Shown here piece by piece: positions 1 to 8,276 of a stretch of DNA of 64,000 bases. Under the pieces are notes generated by a model. The model had not been told where the DNA came from and searched no databases. It saw only the letters and a list, made by a program, of their open reading frames with translations. A program made the translations under genes and the position numbers. Origin of the DNA: Flavobacterium sp. MC2016-06 (GTDB lineage Bacteria; Bacteroidota; Bacteroidia; Flavobacteriales; Flavobacteriaceae); the NCBI RefSeq assembly GCF_009711165.2, contig NZ_WMID02000022.1:19475-83474 (forward strand). The letters run 5' to 3'. Every line of letters begins with the position of its first letter. The stretch's first letter is position 1.

Positions 1-1277
1 CAATTCATAAACATATTGCAAATCCAGAGCAGTTTAAACAACAGCTTTTAATTTGGTCACAACAATTTCGCGAGGTTGTTTTTTTGGACAGTAATTCCTA
101 TCCGCAAGAATATTCAAGCTTTGATTGTCTGCTTGCAGTAGATGCATTTACGTCTATAAAAACCGATTATCATAACGCTTTCGACGATTTAAAACAATAC
201 CAATCGACCACAAAAGACTGGCTTTTGGGTTATTTAACCTACGATTTAAAAAACAATGTTGAGGATTTAAAATCATCTAATTTTGATGGATTAAATTTCC
301 CGGATTTGTTTTTCTTTCAGCCTAAAAAGCTTTTTTTATTAAAAGGAAATCAACTAGAAATTCAATATTTATTTCTTTGCGATGATGAAGTAGAAGAAGA
401 TTTTACAGCTATTTCGGAAATTGAATATGAACCATTTGTTTCACTAAGCGGAATCGAAGTACAGCAACGAATTTCAAAAGAATTTTATATTGAAAAAGTA
501 ACAAAAATGCTGCAGCACATTCACGCAGGTGATATGTATGAAGCCAATTTTTGTATGGAATTTTTTGCCGAAAATGCAGTTATAAATCCATTAGAGAAAT
601 TTCAAAAATTAAATGAGATTTCGCAGGCGCCATTTTCAGTTTTTTTCAAGAATAATAAACAATACTTACTTTCGGCTTCGCCAGAACGTTATCTGAAAAA
701 AGTTGGAGAAACTTTAATTTCTCAGCCGATAAAAGGAACGTCAAAACGTTCTTTAGATCCAGTTGAAGACGAAAAATCAAAAGAGTATCTAGAAAACGAC
801 GCAAAAGAACGTGCAGAAAACATCATGATTACCGACTTGGTTCGAAATGATTTATCACATACTGCACAAAAAGGTTCGGTTGAGGTTGTAGAACTCTGCA
901 AGATCTATTCGTTTTTGCAAGTGCATCAAATGATTTCTACAATTACGTCAAAATTAGATCCGCAATATTCCCCTGTCGATGTTTTAAAAACCACTTTCCC
1001 AATGGGAAGTATGACCGGAGCGCCAAAGATTTCTGTAATGAAAATTATAGAAAATCTAGAAGAAACGAAGCGCGGTTTGTACAGCGGTGCCGTTGGTTAT
1101 TTTACGCCATCAGGAGATTTTGATTTTAATGTTGTCATTAGAAGTATTTTATACAATCAAGAAAATCAATACGTTTCATTTTCGGTTGGAAGTGCCATTA
1201 CAGCACAATCAATTCCCGAAAAAGAATATGAAGAATGTTTATTAAAAGCTAAAGCAATGCATGAGGTTTTAGAGTAG
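1..1277 (+). CDS. pabB: Aminodeoxychorismate synthase component I (5' end outside window)
   Basis: Chorismate-binding enzyme that aminates chorismate to aminodeoxychorismate for folate synthesis. The frame is open from base 3 and reads as good PabB sequence before the first TTG at 84, so the true start lies just upstream of the window. The chorismate-binding domain is complete: AGDMYEANFC, SASPERYL, PIKGTSKR, a DLVRNDLSH stretch, GSMTGAPK and RGLYSGAVGYF. PIKGT (about nt 727-741) has the lysine typical of PabB, where TrpE has PIAGT. It needs a glutaminase partner (PabA), not in the window. The next gene, tilS, is separated by a repeat-filled gap, so they are probably not one operon. Confidence 0.9.
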   Translation, partial: IHKHIANPEQFKQQLLIWSQQFREVVFLDSNSYPQEYSSFDCLLAVDAFTSIKTDYHNAFDDLKQYQSTTKDWLLGYLTYDLKNNVEDLKSSNFDGLNFPDLFFFQPKKLFLLKGNQLEIQYLFLCDDEVEEDFTAISEIEYEPFVSLSGIEVQQRISKEFYIEKVTKMLQHIHAGDMYEANFCMEFFAENAVINPLEKFQKLNEISQAPFSVFFKNNKQYLLSASPERYLKKVGETLISQPIKGTSKRSLDPVEDEKSKEYLENDAKERAENIMITDLVRNDLSHTAQKGSVEVVELCKIYSFLQVHQMISTITSKLDPQYSPVDVLKTTFPMGSMTGAPKISVMKIIENLEETKRGLYSGAVGYFTPSGDFDFNVVIRSILYNQENQYVSFSVGSAITAQSIPEKEYEECLLKAKAMHEVLE

Positions 1278-1494
1278 TTTTTTGCCACGAATTACACGAA
1301 TTTTTAGGAATTATTTTCACGCAGATTCTGCAGATTGAGCAGATTTTTATTTTTGCCACTCCCGATAGCTATCGGGATAAAAAGATTAGCACAGATTTTT
1401 TTAATCATTTTAATCCTTTAATCTGTGGCTAATTTATTTTGTCACTATTTATCAAGAAAAAATTTGTGAAAATTCGTGTAATTCGTGGCAAAAA
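1278..1494. repeat. Nested intergenic inverted repeats
   Basis: The pabB-tilS gap is filled by nested dyads. The outer arms (1278-1305 and 1469-1494) carry TTTTTGCCACGAATTACACG and its complement. Inside lie a CACGCAGATT block (1318-1345), the perfect palindrome CCCGATAGCTATCGGG (1361-1376), and arms TTAGCACAGATT / AATCTGTGGCTAA (about 1385-1432). The CACGCAGATT block recurs at 54633-54717 and 56228-56308, and the central palindrome nearly recurs at 58433-58448. The outer fold could also terminate pabB transcription. Confidence 0.75.
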
Positions 1495-1551
1495 CCCACG
1501 CTTAACATTTCATTTAAAAATTAATAGAATTTTAATCTTTACCTTTATCAA

Positions 1552-2862
1552 ATGCTTTCAAAATTCCAAAACCATATCGCGTCAAGATTTTCTTTTTTAG
1601 AAGATAAGAAGTTGTTTCTTGCCGTTAGCGGTGGTTTAGACAGTATGGTTTTACTGCATTTGCTAAAACAATTGCCGTATGAAATTGCTGTTTTACACTG
1701 CAATTTTCAACTACGCGGATTGGAAAGTTTTGGAGATCAAAAGTTCATTGAAGATTATTGTGATCAAAATAAGATCCCTGTTTTTATAACTCAGTTTGAT
1801 ACCGAAGCTTTTGCAAAAGATTATAAACTTTCGACTCAGGTTGCAGCGCGTGAATTGCGTTACAGTTGGTTTTATGAACTTTTAGAAAGTGAAAACTTCG
1901 ATTATATTTTAACGGCGCATCATGCCGATGATAATCTAGAAACTTTTATTATCAACCTAACGCGAGGTACAGGACTTGACGGATTGACTGGAATTCCAGA
2001 GCAAAACGATAAAATTATTCGTCCGCTTTTGCCATTTTCAAGAGATGAAATTCTACAATATGCTCAGGAAAATAAAATAGAGTGGAGAGAAGACAGCAGT
2101 AATGCCTCTAATAAATACCTGCGAAATAAAATACGTCATGATTTAGTTCCCGTATTAAAAGAAATCAATCCTAACTTTCTGAATGCTTTTCAGAAAACAC
2201 AATCATTTTTGCAGGAATCGCAGGAAATGGTAGAAGATGCTTCAATTATGATTTATCAGCAAGTGGCTAAAGAAGTTGGCGATGATATTCATTTTGATTT
2301 AAAGCAACTTAAAAAATTACCCAATTATAAATCGTATTTGTATCAATGGCTTCATGAATTTGGATTTATTGCTTGGAACGATATTTATGATTTGGCAGAA
2401 GGACAATCTGGAAAACAAGTGTTTTCGGATGGTTTTAGATTGTTAAAAAATAGAGATACGTTTATTTTAAGCCCAATTTCTGAAGCCAGCGAAGAGGAAA
2501 AATATGAGATTAACGAAAGTGATACAGACGTTAATTTTCCCTTAAATTTGAAGCTTTGTCAAGTAGACGACATTACAATAGATTCAAATAAAGCTATATT
2601 TGTTGACGCTGAAAAAATCCAGTTTCCTTTGGTTTTACGTAAATGGAATGAGGGCGATGTTTTTCTTCCTTTTGGAATGAATGGTAAATCTAAAAAAGTA
2701 AGTAAGCTTTTTAAAGATGAAAAATTATCCTTAATTGAAAAAGAAAAAACTTGGATTTTGTGCTCTGATAATCAAATTGTTTGGATTGTTGGAATCAGGC
2801 AGGATGAACGTTTTAAAATAGAAAATACCACAAATAAAATACTTAAAATAGAACTACAATAA
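1552..2862 (+). CDS. tilS: tRNA(Ile)-lysidine synthase
   Basis: ATP-dependent cytoplasmic enzyme that converts C34 of the CAU-anticodon tRNA-Ile to lysidine, switching it to read AUA. The PP-loop motif SGGLDS is at residues 26-31, followed by the N-type ATPase fold (LTAHHADDNLET) and the tRNA-recognition motif RNKIRHDLVP near residue 195. The C-terminal third (LRKWNEGDVFLPFGMNGKSKKV) matches the TilS C-terminal domain. At 436 aa it has normal length. Its stop shares one base with the ATG of the dsbD-like gene, so the two are probably co-transcribed. Confidence 0.92.
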   Translation: MLSKFQNHIASRFSFLEDKKLFLAVSGGLDSMVLLHLLKQLPYEIAVLHCNFQLRGLESFGDQKFIEDYCDQNKIPVFITQFDTEAFAKDYKLSTQVAARELRYSWFYELLESENFDYILTAHHADDNLETFIINLTRGTGLDGLTGIPEQNDKIIRPLLPFSRDEILQYAQENKIEWREDSSNASNKYLRNKIRHDLVPVLKEINPNFLNAFQKTQSFLQESQEMVEDASIMIYQQVAKEVGDDIHFDLKQLKKLPNYKSYLYQWLHEFGFIAWNDIYDLAEGQSGKQVFSDGFRLLKNRDTFILSPISEASEEEKYEINESDTDVNFPLNLKLCQVDDITIDSNKAIFVDAEKIQFPLVLRKWNEGDVFLPFGMNGKSKKVSKLFKDEKLSLIEKEKTWILCSDNQIVWIVGIRQDERFKIENTTNKILKIELQ

Positions 2863-4964
2863 TGAACTTTAATCAATATCAACAGACTGTAACGTCAAGA
2901 AATGTTTGGAATAAAACCATTGTATTTTTGCTTTTCTTCATTTTTGCTTTTGCAAAAGGTAATGCTCAAATCTTAGAGCCTGTAAAATGGACGGCTAAAA
3001 TTGAAAAGAAATCAGGTAATAATGCCGTTTTAATTTTTGATGCAGTCATTGAAAAAGACTGGCACATGTATTCGCAGTTTACACCAGAAGGCGGGCCGCT
3101 TGCTTTGGAAATTGCCTTTAAAAATCAAAAAGGAAATTATAATTTAGTTGGAAAAGCTAAGGAAGGAAAAACCAAAACGGCTTTTAATGATGTTTTTGGA
3201 GTAAACGAAACTTTCTTTGAAGGCAAAGCTCATGTTGAGCAGGAAATTACAATTCTTAATCCAGCTTTAAGTTCTGTAGATGTTGATTTTGATTTTCAGG
3301 TTTGTAAAGAAGTTTGTATCAATTCTAATAAAAAATTCTCTATAGCAATTCCTTCTTCTTTCAAAGTAGCAGCAACTCCAACTGTTTCAGAAGTGAAATT
3401 AGACGAAACCAAAAAAGTTGGTTTAGCAATTGATACCGTAAAGCCAGCTGTTGCAGCTGCTGCTAAAACAGATATACACAAGGCTCCAGCAGGAATTCCG
3501 ATTGAAGAAGAAATTCCTGCAAAAACTCCATCAAGAAGTTTATGGTCGATCTTTTTCTTTGCATTTTTAGGTGGTTTTGCTGCTTTACTTACGCCTTGCG
3601 TTTTTCCAATGATACCAATGACAGTGAGTTTCTTTACAAAACAAAGTAAAAGCAGAGCAAAAGGAATTAGAAATGCTATTTTTTACGGATTTTCGATTAT
3701 TGCGATTTATGTAATTTTGGGTCTTGCTGTAACTAAAATATTTGGTGCTGATGCTTTAAATGCTTTGTCTACAGATGTTTGGTTTAATCTGATATTCTTC
3801 ATAATCTTAGTTGTTTTTGCAACTTCATTTTTAGGAGCTTTTGAGATTATGCTTCCAAATTCTTGGGCAAACAAAGCAGATGAGAAGGCTGATAAAGGTG
3901 GAATAATTGGAATATTATTTATGGCTTTGGCTTTAGCAATTGTTTCTTTTTCTTGTACTGGACCAATTGTTGGAACTTTATTAGTAGAAGCAGCTTCAAA
4001 CGGTGGAATTGCCCCAGTTATCGGAATGTTAGGTTTTTCATCAGCATTAGCGTTACCATTTATGTTGTTTGCCATGTTTCCGGGCTGGTTAAATTCATTG
4101 CCAAAATCTGGCGGATGGTTGAATACTGTAAAAGTTGTTTTAGGATTTTTAGAATTGGCTTTGGCTTTCAAATTCTTATCAAATGCTGATTTGGTTTTAC
4201 AATTGCATTTCTTAGAAAGAGAAGTTTTTATAGCAATCTGGATTGCTATTTTTGCGGCATTGACATTATATTTATTCGGTAAAATTACACTGCCTCATGA
4301 TAGTCCATTGCATCATATTTCGGTAGGAAGATTGTATTTAGGGTTACTTACATTAATATTTACGGTTTATTTAATTCCAGGTCTTTGGGGAGCGCCATTA
4401 AAATTAATTAGTGCTTTCCCGCCGCCGCCGCAATATAGCGAAAGTCCGTTTGGAGTAGGAGGAAGTGGAAGCGGAGCAGTTGCTGCAGAATCTATAAAAG
4501 GATTGCCAGAAGGAGCAGAATTAGGACCTCATGGTATTATGGTTTTTCATGATTACGAAGACGGTTTGGCTTACGCTAAATCTATTAATAAACCGATTAT
4601 GCTTGATTTTACAGGTTTTGCTTGTGTAAACTGTAGGAAAATGGAAAACAATGTTTGGTCTGAACCAACGATTTTACCAATTTTAAAGAACGATGTGGTT
4701 TTGATTTCTCTTTATGTAGATGACAAACGCGAATTACCTGCAAGCGAACAGTATACAACTGCTGCAGGAGATAAAATCATTACAGCTGGTGATAAATGGA
4801 CAGATTTTATGATTTCAAAATACAAAACAAATACACAGCCATTATATGTTATTACAGATTTAAATGGTAAAAATTTACACGATACTAAACCAACTATTAG
4901 TTATGTTGATGCTGATGAGTATTTGAAATGGTTGAAAGAAGGAATTGCGAATTTTAAAGGTTAA
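2862..4964 (+). CDS. dsbD: DsbD-family thiol:disulfide interchange protein
   Basis: Membrane protein that carries reducing power from cytoplasmic thioredoxin to the periplasm. Residues 1-36 look like a signal peptide. A DsbD alpha-like domain follows, with a cysteine pair in CKEVCIN; then a membrane domain (about 228-510) with the two hallmark segments TPCVFPMIP and SCTGPIVG; then a C-terminal thioredoxin domain with CVNC (about residues 587-590). All three redox-active cysteine pairs are present, as in full-length DsbD. The start overlaps tilS by one base; a later start nearer the hydrophobic segment is possible. Confidence 0.88.
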   Translation: MNFNQYQQTVTSRNVWNKTIVFLLFFIFAFAKGNAQILEPVKWTAKIEKKSGNNAVLIFDAVIEKDWHMYSQFTPEGGPLALEIAFKNQKGNYNLVGKAKEGKTKTAFNDVFGVNETFFEGKAHVEQEITILNPALSSVDVDFDFQVCKEVCINSNKKFSIAIPSSFKVAATPTVSEVKLDETKKVGLAIDTVKPAVAAAAKTDIHKAPAGIPIEEEIPAKTPSRSLWSIFFFAFLGGFAALLTPCVFPMIPMTVSFFTKQSKSRAKGIRNAIFYGFSIIAIYVILGLAVTKIFGADALNALSTDVWFNLIFFIILVVFATSFLGAFEIMLPNSWANKADEKADKGGIIGILFMALALAIVSFSCTGPIVGTLLVEAASNGGIAPVIGMLGFSSALALPFMLFAMFPGWLNSLPKSGGWLNTVKVVLGFLELALAFKFLSNADLVLQLHFLEREVFIAIWIAIFAALTLYLFGKITLPHDSPLHHISVGRLYLGLLTLIFTVYLIPGLWGAPLKLISAFPPPPQYSESPFGVGGSGSGAVAAESIKGLPEGAELGPHGIMVFHDYEDGLAYAKSINKPIMLDFTGFACVNCRKMENNVWSEPTILPILKNDVVLISLYVDDKRELPASEQYTTAAGDKIITAGDKWTDFMISKYKTNTQPLYVITDLNGKNLHDTKPTISYVDADEYLKWLKEGIANFKG

Positions 4965-4969
4965 GAGTT

Positions 4970-5058
4970 ATGAATTATAAGTTATGAGTTATAAGTTATG
5001 AATTATAAGTAATGAGTTATAAGTTATGAATTATAAGTAATGAGTTATGAATTATGAG
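4970..5058 (+). repeat. Degenerate short tandem repeat
   Basis: About nine imperfect copies of a 9-10 bp unit, GAGTTATGAATTATAAGTTAT-like, alternate GAGTTATAA, GAATTATAA and GTAATGA forms directly after the dsbD-like stop codon. It looks like replication slippage in noncoding DNA and should vary in copy number between strains. Confidence 0.75.
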
Positions 5059-5198
5059 TTGATGTGAAGAATGAGGATGTTTTGTTCAATCTAAAAGGCT
5101 TAAATCTTTCGCTTCGCTTGGTTAGTGAGACAAAGTAAATCAAATCTAAAATCTAAAATCTACACTCTAAAATTTAAAATCAGCAATCTAAAATAAAT

Positions 5199-5236
5199 CA
5201 AAAATCCCTCTAAGTAATTAAGCTTAGAGGGATTTT
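5199..5236. terminator. Bidirectional intrinsic terminator
   Basis: AATCCCTCTAAG pairs with CTTAGAGGGATT around a short loop, with A-rich sequence on one side and TTTTT on the other. It lies between the convergent dsbD-like and amt genes and can serve both. Confidence 0.8.
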
Positions 5237-5267
5237 TATTATTAAGGAAAAAACGAAAATTAATTTC

Positions 5268-6584
5268 TTATAAGAATTCTCCGTGTTGAGAGATATCTAA
5301 ACCTAATTCTTCTTTTTCTTCAGTAACTCTTAGTGGAGTAATTTTATTTACTACAAAGAATAAGATGTATGAACCTACGAAAGCGAAGATAGATACTGCT
5401 ACTAAAGCGATTAATTGGTTGATGAATAAAGTTGGAGTTCCGAAAATCAAACCTTGATTATCTCCAACTGCAGGGTTGATTGCTTTTGATGCAAATACAC
5501 CAGTTAACAACATTCCTACCATACCACCAACACCGTGACAAGCAAATACATCTAGAGCATCATCAATTTTACCTTTAGGGAATTTGCTTACGACAAGGTT
5601 ACTTACAATTGCAGCAAAAAGACCAATAAAGATCGCATGAGGAATACTTACGAAACCAGCAGCAGGTGTAATAGCAACAAGACCTACAACAGCTCCGATA
5701 CAAGCACCAAGTGCAGATAATTTGTGTCCTAATATTTTATCAAGGAAAACCCAAGCCATAGCTGCAGCAGCTGCAGCAACAGTTGTAGTTCCTAAAGCTT
5801 GTACAGCTAAACCGTTTGAACCTAATGCAGATCCTGCATTAAAACCAAACCATCCAAACCATAATAAACCTGTTCCTAATAATACATAAGTAATTCTAGC
5901 AGGGTTAACTTTTTGAATTTTTCTTTTTCCTAAGAAGATAGCTCCAGCTAATGCAGCCCATCCAGCACTCATGTGTACTACAGTTCCTCCAGCAAAGTCT
6001 AATACTCCCATTTTGAAGAAGATTCCATCAGGATGCCAAGTCATGTGTGCCAATGGAGCGTATATGATTAAGATAAATAATACCATAAATAATAAATATG
6101 CCCAGAAACGTACACGTTCTGCAAACGCACCTGTAATTAAAGCTGGTGTGATGATAGCAAATTTAGCTTGAAATAATGCGAATAACATAAAAGGAATAGT
6201 TGGCGCTAGACTCCACGCGGTGCTGGTTCCCACACCTTGGAAGAATAAGTTTGGCATTGGATTTCCGATGAATCCTCCAATAGTAGGACCAAAAGCCAAT
6301 CCGAAAGCAACAACAACCCATAAAATTGTAACAATTACCATTGCCATAAAACTTTGCAGCATGGTGCTGATAACGTTTTTCTTACCTACCATTCCTCCGT
6401 AGAAAAATCCTAATCCTGGAGTCATAAGCAATACAAACGCAGTTGCAACGATCATCCAAGCCGTATCTCCTGTATCAAATTTTACAGCTTCTGCCGGAAT
6501 TGGATTATCTGATAAGATAAAGTTAGAAACAAAGGTTAGTACCAAAATCGTGATAAGAATCACACTTAAAATAATTTTTCGCAT
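5268..6584 (-). CDS. amt: Ammonium transporter
   Basis: Inner-membrane Amt/Mep/Rh channel for ammonium uptake. The 438-aa product has about eleven hydrophobic segments plus an N-terminal one that may be a cleaved signal. The twin pore histidines are visible in GGTVVHMSAG (about residue 204) and FACHGVGG (about residue 351). The signature GAFAERVRFWAY is also present. No glnK (PII) gene is adjacent. The gene is monocistronic, ended by the terminator at 5199-5236. Confidence 0.93.
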   Translation of the reverse strand: MRKIILSVILITILVLTFVSNFILSDNPIPAEAVKFDTGDTAWMIVATAFVLLMTPGLGFFYGGMVGKKNVISTMLQSFMAMVIVTILWVVVAFGLAFGPTIGGFIGNPMPNLFFQGVGTSTAWSLAPTIPFMLFALFQAKFAIITPALITGAFAERVRFWAYLLFMVLFILIIYAPLAHMTWHPDGIFFKMGVLDFAGGTVVHMSAGWAALAGAIFLGKRKIQKVNPARITYVLLGTGLLWFGWFGFNAGSALGSNGLAVQALGTTTVAAAAAAMAWVFLDKILGHKLSALGACIGAVVGLVAITPAAGFVSIPHAIFIGLFAAIVSNLVVSKFPKGKIDDALDVFACHGVGGMVGMLLTGVFASKAINPAVGDNQGLIFGTPTLFINQLIALVAVSIFAFVGSYILFFVVNKITPLRVTEEKEELGLDISQHGEFL

Positions 6585-6870
6585 AGTTATTTAGTTTTAA
6601 AATTTTTCATAAAAGTATAAAATCAATCTACAACCCCATAAAAAAGATAGTCTAATGTTTAATTTTTGTTAATTTTTCATTTTACACCCCTATATTTTTG
6701 ATCTATCTGTTAAAATAGATATAAAATTTACAATTTGCTAATCTAAAAACTGCAAAAACCTCCGTTTTGAGACTCTGTTAACAAAAATTAAAGATAATAA
6801 TTCTAAATTTAAGAGTAATTATATATAAATGTTTAAAGGTTTGTTTTAAATGATGATTTATTTTAAATAA
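6585..6870. other. Intergenic region upstream of amt
   Basis: This very AT-rich stretch between the amt start and the terminator of the amidohydrolase operon presumably holds the amt promoter. I see no convincing dyad operator and no open frame with a ribosome site. Confidence 0.4.
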
Positions 6871-6905
6871 AAAAGGCGCCAACTGATTTTTCAATTGACG
6901 CCTTC
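6871..6905 (-). terminator. Intrinsic terminator of the amidohydrolase operon
   Basis: AAGGCGCCAACTGA pairs with TCAATTGACGCCTT (12 of 14 positions). On the minus strand the hairpin is followed by a T run. It lies 20 bp beyond the stop codon of the second amidohydrolase. Confidence 0.75.
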
Positions 6906-6925
6906 CTTAATTTATGATAAATTAA

Positions 6926-8233
6926 TTATTTCTGTCCATACTTTGCTTTGAATTTATCATTCAATTTAGTTTGAAAAGTTTCTAAATTAATCGTTCTTCC
7001 TTGAATAAAAGCCGACGTTAATTTATTTGTTCTCATATCTAAAGCATCACCTTCAGAAATAAACAATGTTGCATCTTTACCAATTTCTAATGTTCCGCAA
7101 GTAGCTTCTACACCTAATAATTTTGCAGCATTTGAAGTAATCAATTGCAAAGCTTTCTCTTTGTCTAAACCAAAAGCAACACAGGTTCCAGCCAAGAAAG
7201 GCAGATTACGTACACTCATACGCTCGTGATCACCACTGTTTTCAAGAGCGACAACAATACCTTTATCAGTAAGTATTTTGGCCATTTTATAAGGCAGGTT
7301 TACATCTTGATCGTCGCTTGTAGGCATATCGTGAACACGTCTTAATAAAACACCAACATTATATCTTACAAGTAAATCAGCAGATTTATACGCTTCAAAC
7401 CCGCCAACAATAACAATTTTTTTAATCTCATTGTCAACAGCAAGCTGTATAGCGTCAATAATTTGTTTCTCTTCATCTGCATGAATATAAAGAATCTCAG
7501 TTCCGTCAAAAAGACCTTTTGCAGCTTCAAGAACTACATTTCTTTCTTTTACAGGAGTTTGATTATACGCTTTAGCATTTGTAATAAAAGCATTTATTTC
7601 TTCAACTTGTTTAGGATATTCTTTATTAGGCTCAATTATTCCAGGTTCAAACCAAGATCCAGATCTTTTAAAACTTGATGGAAAATTAAGATGAATACCG
7701 TCGTTCTCTTTGACAATAGCATCTTTCCAGCTCCAAGCATCTAATTGTACTACAGAAGAAGTTCCGGAAATTGTACCGCCTCGTGGTGTAATCTGAGCGA
7801 TTAAAACTCCGTTTGGACGACAAGTTTCAACTACTTTAGATTCTGCGTTGTAAGCAATAATACTTCTCACATTTGGATTAAAAGTTCCAATCTCTTCTTG
7901 GTCATCAGACGATTTTACTGCGTCAATTTCTACTAAACCTAAAGTAGAGTTTGCCGCAATAAATCCTGGATATACATGTTTGCCTTGTGCATTAATAGTA
8001 ACATCATAAGCATCTGCAGCAAGTCTTATAGTTGAAGCATCTGCTACTAAAACTATTTTACCATCTTTAAAACCGATAGCACTATTTTCGATTACGCTTC
8101 CATTACCCAAGTGTGCAGTAGCGTTCAAAATCAAAATTGATTTTGTTTGTTTTTGAGCTGGTATTTGCTGCGCTTTTATCTGAAGCGAGGCACAAAATAA
8201 TAGCAGCAATATATAGATATGTTTATTTTTCAT
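6926..8233 (-). CDS. Secreted amidohydrolase-family protein, metal site degenerate
   Basis: Imidazolonepropionase-like member of the amidohydrolase superfamily, with an N-terminal signal peptide ending near LQIKAQ, so periplasmic. Family features: the small beta-sandwich opening (ILILNATAHLGNGSVIEN), then VYPGFIAANS where active enzymes have GxIDxHxH, and a C-terminal LLGVEATCGTLEIGKDATLFI. The HxH metal ligands are absent from the expected position, so it may be a non-catalytic partner. It lies 43 bp downstream of the larger amidohydrolase on the same strand, suggesting one operon and perhaps one complex. The substrate is unknown. Confidence 0.78.
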   Translation of the reverse strand: MKNKHIYILLLLFCASLQIKAQQIPAQKQTKSILILNATAHLGNGSVIENSAIGFKDGKIVLVADASTIRLAADAYDVTINAQGKHVYPGFIAANSTLGLVEIDAVKSSDDQEEIGTFNPNVRSIIAYNAESKVVETCRPNGVLIAQITPRGGTISGTSSVVQLDAWSWKDAIVKENDGIHLNFPSSFKRSGSWFEPGIIEPNKEYPKQVEEINAFITNAKAYNQTPVKERNVVLEAAKGLFDGTEILYIHADEEKQIIDAIQLAVDNEIKKIVIVGGFEAYKSADLLVRYNVGVLLRRVHDMPTSDDQDVNLPYKMAKILTDKGIVVALENSGDHERMSVRNLPFLAGTCVAFGLDKEKALQLITSNAAKLLGVEATCGTLEIGKDATLFISEGDALDMRTNKLTSAFIQGRTINLETFQTKLNDKFKAKYGQK

Positions 8234-8276
8234 TTTATCTGTTTTTAACTTTAAAAATTTTCTAAAGACGCCGTTA

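Noticed and set aside
3707..4171. A 154-codon frame on the minus strand inside the dsbD-like gene.
   Set aside because: Antisense shadow of a well-supported gene with full family motifs.
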